The notes below the pieces were generated by a model. It saw nothing but the letters and a program-made list of their open reading frames with translations. It did no database searches and was not told where the DNA came from. A DNA stretch of 64,000 nt from UBA11403 sp963784615 (GTDB lineage: Bacteria > Pseudomonadota > Gammaproteobacteria > Legionellales > Legionellaceae). The stretch is from assembly GCA_963784615.1 (NCBI GenBank), contig CAWASG010000001.1, positions 496,001-560,000 on the forward strand. Reading direction: 5' to 3'. Below are positions 61,718 to 64,000 of this stretch, piece by piece. Each line of letters starts with the position of its first letter. Position 1 is the first letter of the stretch. A program made the position numbers and the translations under genes.

Positions 61718-62491
61718 ATGCCTAGCTTATCTAGTTTTACATCTTTTTTCTCTTCTCAGCCTGCGCCGGCAGCATCTCAATCGGTTCTTACTTATACCAC
61801 TCAACACAAGGTATTCAATCCGAACACAGCCAGTGACGTGACTGTGCTGACTAACAGCACTACAACTCTAACGGATAAATTAGCTGAACTCCAAGATTTA
61901 GACAAACATATCATCACAGGATTCGCGGTAGGAACCACTGCATTCGCATTGTCGTCACTTTTGCCGTTTGGCGTAACAATGGCTATCGCAGGTTTCGGTT
62001 ATAGCGCTTATTACATCGGACAACGTGCACAATTGGCTATGGAATATCGGGTTGCACTGTCAGATGCAGTAGCCTGTTTGAAGTGGACATTAGGCGATGT
62101 AGATAAGAAAGAAAATAAAGATGCCATTCTACAATCTACACAAGTGAAAGAGCTATTCGATACCCTTTCACCTTTAATGAGTGAACCGCAACTTAGAGCA
62201 GCAATTGATAATACTGTTGAAGATGACCTTGTAGTAGAAGCAAACGAAAAGACAATTCTTCTCTTCGGCCGCACCCTCAATAATCAAGAAAAAGCACTTG
62301 TTTATGGCATATATGGCTATGAGCAAGGTGGTGCTTTGGATGTTGGTAAGGGATTGTGGTACTTGGCGTGTCAAGCGATAACCTGGGTAGTAGACAGTGT
62401 AAAGGGTCTGTGGAGTAGTCAAGAAGTTCCTGCTCCTGTTGCTGATCAACCAGAACCAACAGCACCTCCTACTTCACCTATATCAATATAA
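61718..62491 (+). CDS. Hypothetical protein with one hydrophobic hairpin, 257 residues
   Basis: GGAG lies 9 bases before the ATG. The N-terminus is Ser/Thr rich (SLSSFTSFFSSQPAPAASQS). A hydrophobic pair FAVGTTAFALSSLLPFGVTM and AIAGFGYSAYYIG sits at about 68-107, enough for a membrane hairpin. A helical region follows, and then a Pro/Thr-rich tail (PVADQPEPTAPPTSP). I recognise no family. Hairpin-plus-low-complexity-tail proteins of this kind are seen among Legionella effector candidates, but nothing here proves secretion. It stands alone between divergent and parallel housekeeping genes, with a strong hairpin behind it. Confidence 0.75.
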   Translation: MPSLSSFTSFFSSQPAPAASQSVLTYTTQHKVFNPNTASDVTVLTNSTTTLTDKLAELQDLDKHIITGFAVGTTAFALSSLLPFGVTMAIAGFGYSAYYIGQRAQLAMEYRVALSDAVACLKWTLGDVDKKENKDAILQSTQVKELFDTLSPLMSEPQLRAAIDNTVEDDLVVEANEKTILLFGRTLNNQEKALVYGIYGYEQGGALDVGKGLWYLACQAITWVVDSVKGLWSSQEVPAPVADQPEPTAPPTSPISI

Positions 62492-62530
62492 ACTACCTCG
62501 CATAGCGTTAACGCAACCAATGCTACTTTT

Positions 62531-62558
62531 TTTACCGAGCCGCGCGCGGCTCGGTAAA
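62531..62558. terminator. Perfect 28-bp palindrome, terminator-like
   Basis: TTTACCGAGCCGCG is followed by its exact complement with no loop bases, 40 bp after the stop codon of the 257-residue protein gene and 45 bp before rimO. A T run precedes it. It is probably the terminator of the upstream gene. Confidence 0.7.
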
Positions 62559-62602
62559 TCATTGCAGGTCTCAGTGTATTTTTTTAACGGTATTAAATAA
62601 CC

Positions 62603-63901
62603 ATGAATTATAAAGTTGGATTTGTCAGTTTAGGATGTCCGAAGGCTTTGGTTGATTCGGAACGGATTATCACGCAGTTACGCGCTCAAGGTTATGAACT
62701 GGTTTCAACCTACAAAGATGCTGGTGTTGTGGTGATTAACACTTGTGGCTTTATCGACTCAGCAGTGAAAGAATCCCTCGATAGCATCAAAGAAGCCATG
62801 GCTGAAAATGGTCGAGTGATTGTAACGGGATGCTTGGGAGCAAAAGCTGATATCATTCGCAAAGAATGCCCTGATGTACTGCATATCAGTGGTGCGCATG
62901 CTTATGAAGAAGTGGTGAATGCTGTGCATCAGCATCTACCACCACCGACAGATCCCTTTGTACAATTGATTCCACCACAAGGCATTAAACTGACACCACG
63001 TCATTATGCCTATCTAAAAATCTCCGAGGGATGTAATCAGAAATGCACGTTCTGTATTATCCCCACCATGAGAGGCAAACTGCAAAGCTACCCACTCACC
63101 CAAGTACTAACTGAAGCAAAGCGATTAAAAGAAGCTGGCGTTCAGGAAATTTTAGTCATCTCTCAAGACACCAGTGCTTATGGTATTGATACTCGCTACG
63201 AACCGGTTGAATGGCAAGGCGAAACGGTCAACACACGATTTTACGAATTATGCGAACAATTAGGCGAGCTAGGCATTTGGGTGCGATTGCATTATGTCTA
63301 CCCCTACCCTCACGTCGATGACATTATCCCCTTGATGCGCGACAAGCGTATTCTGCCTTACCTGGATATTCCACTGCAACACGCCAATCAACGCATTCTA
63401 AAAGCGATGAAACGACCGGCCAACAGTGAAAATACCTTGGCGCGAATTGCCAAATGGCGAGACATTTGCCCCGATATCACATTACGATCGACGTTTATTG
63501 TTGGGTTTCCTGGCGAAACAGAAGAGGAATTTGAAGAGCTGCTCGACTTTTTAAAGGAAGCTAAACTCGATCGCGTAGGTTGCTTTAAATATTCGCCGGT
63601 TGAAGGTGCGCGAGCAAATGATTTGGAGAACCCTGTTCCGGAAGACGTGAAAGAAGATCGCTATCACCGATTCATGCAAGTTCAAGCCGAAATCAGCCAA
63701 AACAAATTGGCCGCCAAAATAGGTACACAGCAAACCGTACTCGTGGATTCTATAACCGACGATTATATCATCGCCCGCAGCATGGGCGATGCACCAGAAA
63801 TCGATGGATTGGTATACGTTGAGCCTAGACCCGGCGTTAAAATGGGCGATTTACTGACAGTCACTATTACTGATAGCGATGAGTATGATTTATATGCTTA
63901 A
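62603..63901 (+). CDS. rimO: Ribosomal protein uS12 methylthiotransferase RimO
   Basis: The 432-residue radical-SAM enzyme has an N-terminal UPF0004 domain with three cysteines (SLGCPKALVDSE, INTCGFIDSA, TGCLGAK), a radical-SAM cluster SEGCNQKCTFCIIP (CxxxCxxC) near residue 140, and a C-terminal TRAM domain (about 365-430). It adds a methylthio group to the aspartate of ribosomal protein S12. SLGCPKxLVDSE distinguishes it from the tRNA enzyme MiaB. Length and motifs match the family and the gene is intact. Confidence 0.97.
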   Translation: MNYKVGFVSLGCPKALVDSERIITQLRAQGYELVSTYKDAGVVVINTCGFIDSAVKESLDSIKEAMAENGRVIVTGCLGAKADIIRKECPDVLHISGAHAYEEVVNAVHQHLPPPTDPFVQLIPPQGIKLTPRHYAYLKISEGCNQKCTFCIIPTMRGKLQSYPLTQVLTEAKRLKEAGVQEILVISQDTSAYGIDTRYEPVEWQGETVNTRFYELCEQLGELGIWVRLHYVYPYPHVDDIIPLMRDKRILPYLDIPLQHANQRILKAMKRPANSENTLARIAKWRDICPDITLRSTFIVGFPGETEEEFEELLDFLKEAKLDRVGCFKYSPVEGARANDLENPVPEDVKEDRYHRFMQVQAEISQNKLAAKIGTQQTVLVDSITDDYIIARSMGDAPEIDGLVYVEPRPGVKMGDLLTVTITDSDEYDLYA

Positions 63902-63950
63902 TTGAGGTTCTGTTGAAAGTAATGGCGCAGGTTAGGTTGGGTGCACTAAT

Positions 63951-64000
63951 CGTCGTTGCGAGGCACGAAGCAATCCAGAGAACAAAGCTTCTAACCCTGG
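63951..64000. repeat. Palindromic element, family B, cut by window end
   Basis: CGTCGTTGCGAGGCACGAAG followed by CAATCCAG and the start of the loop is the left half of the family-B core. The complement would lie beyond base 64000. Confidence 0.7.

Noticed and set aside
1..64000. CRISPR arrays, tRNA or rRNA genes, known defence islands
   Set aside because: I saw no regularly spaced repeats, no cloverleaf-like tRNA sequences and no defence gene sets; the repeated sequences found are dispersed palindromes.

Overview
The window looks like a Gammaproteobacterium of the Legionellales, most likely a Legionella species. The pointers are low-to-moderate GC, a cinnamate-type trans-AT polyketide cluster of the kind known for the Legionella fluorophore legioliulin, several c-di-GMP regulators, and many palindromic repeats and insertion sequences. 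No ribosomal RNA gene or species marker is present, so the assignment is an inference.

Layout. 1-2507: right part of a three-gene transposon (DUF6431-like zinc protein, DDE transposase, AAA ATPase). 2462-4665: a Phd/RelE toxin-antitoxin operon broken twice, the toxin by that transposon and the antitoxin by an IS3-family element. 5279-5992: an apparently intact HigBA module. 6173-12917 and 16082-21386, all minus strand: a Wsp-like chemosensory operon (CheW, CheR-TPR, CheW, MCP, truncated MCP, CheA-REC, CheB, hybrid kinase, REC-EAL). A second copy of the transposon (13074-16031) splits it and now separates the receptor half from the kinase half. 21870-25024: glutathione peroxidase, a small lipoprotein, a decayed ISAs1-family element and a beta-propeller fragment. 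25157-28116: a FadL-like porin and a REC-GGDEF-EAL regulator.

28382-51358 is a trans-AT polyketide cluster. A free-standing malonyltransferase and an MIO-type aromatic amino acid lyase lie on the minus strand. Divergent from them is a giant PKS that starts with a fatty-acyl-AMP-ligase-like loading domain. By collinearity the modules would turn a cinnamoyl starter and five malonyl units into a C19 8-hydroxy-3-(phenylbutadienyl)isocoumarin, which fits what I recall of legioliulin. The giant PKS gene is cut inside its third ketosynthase by a full ISAs1-family element with a perfect 10-bp target duplication. It also carries two palindromic repeats inserted in frame.

51496-56688: a membrane PAS histidine kinase cut in two by a four-gene IS21-family element with a 5-bp target duplication. 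56965-63901: mostly ordinary chromosome, with an SPFH protein, an unknown protein, a site-2 protease, a fused oligopeptide-type ABC ATPase whose last residues come from a MITE-like repeat, an orphan membrane protein, and rimO.

The theme is a genome under heavy insertion pressure. At least six functional units are interrupted or altered, and several interruptions are precise enough that the ancestral genes can be reconstructed by eye.
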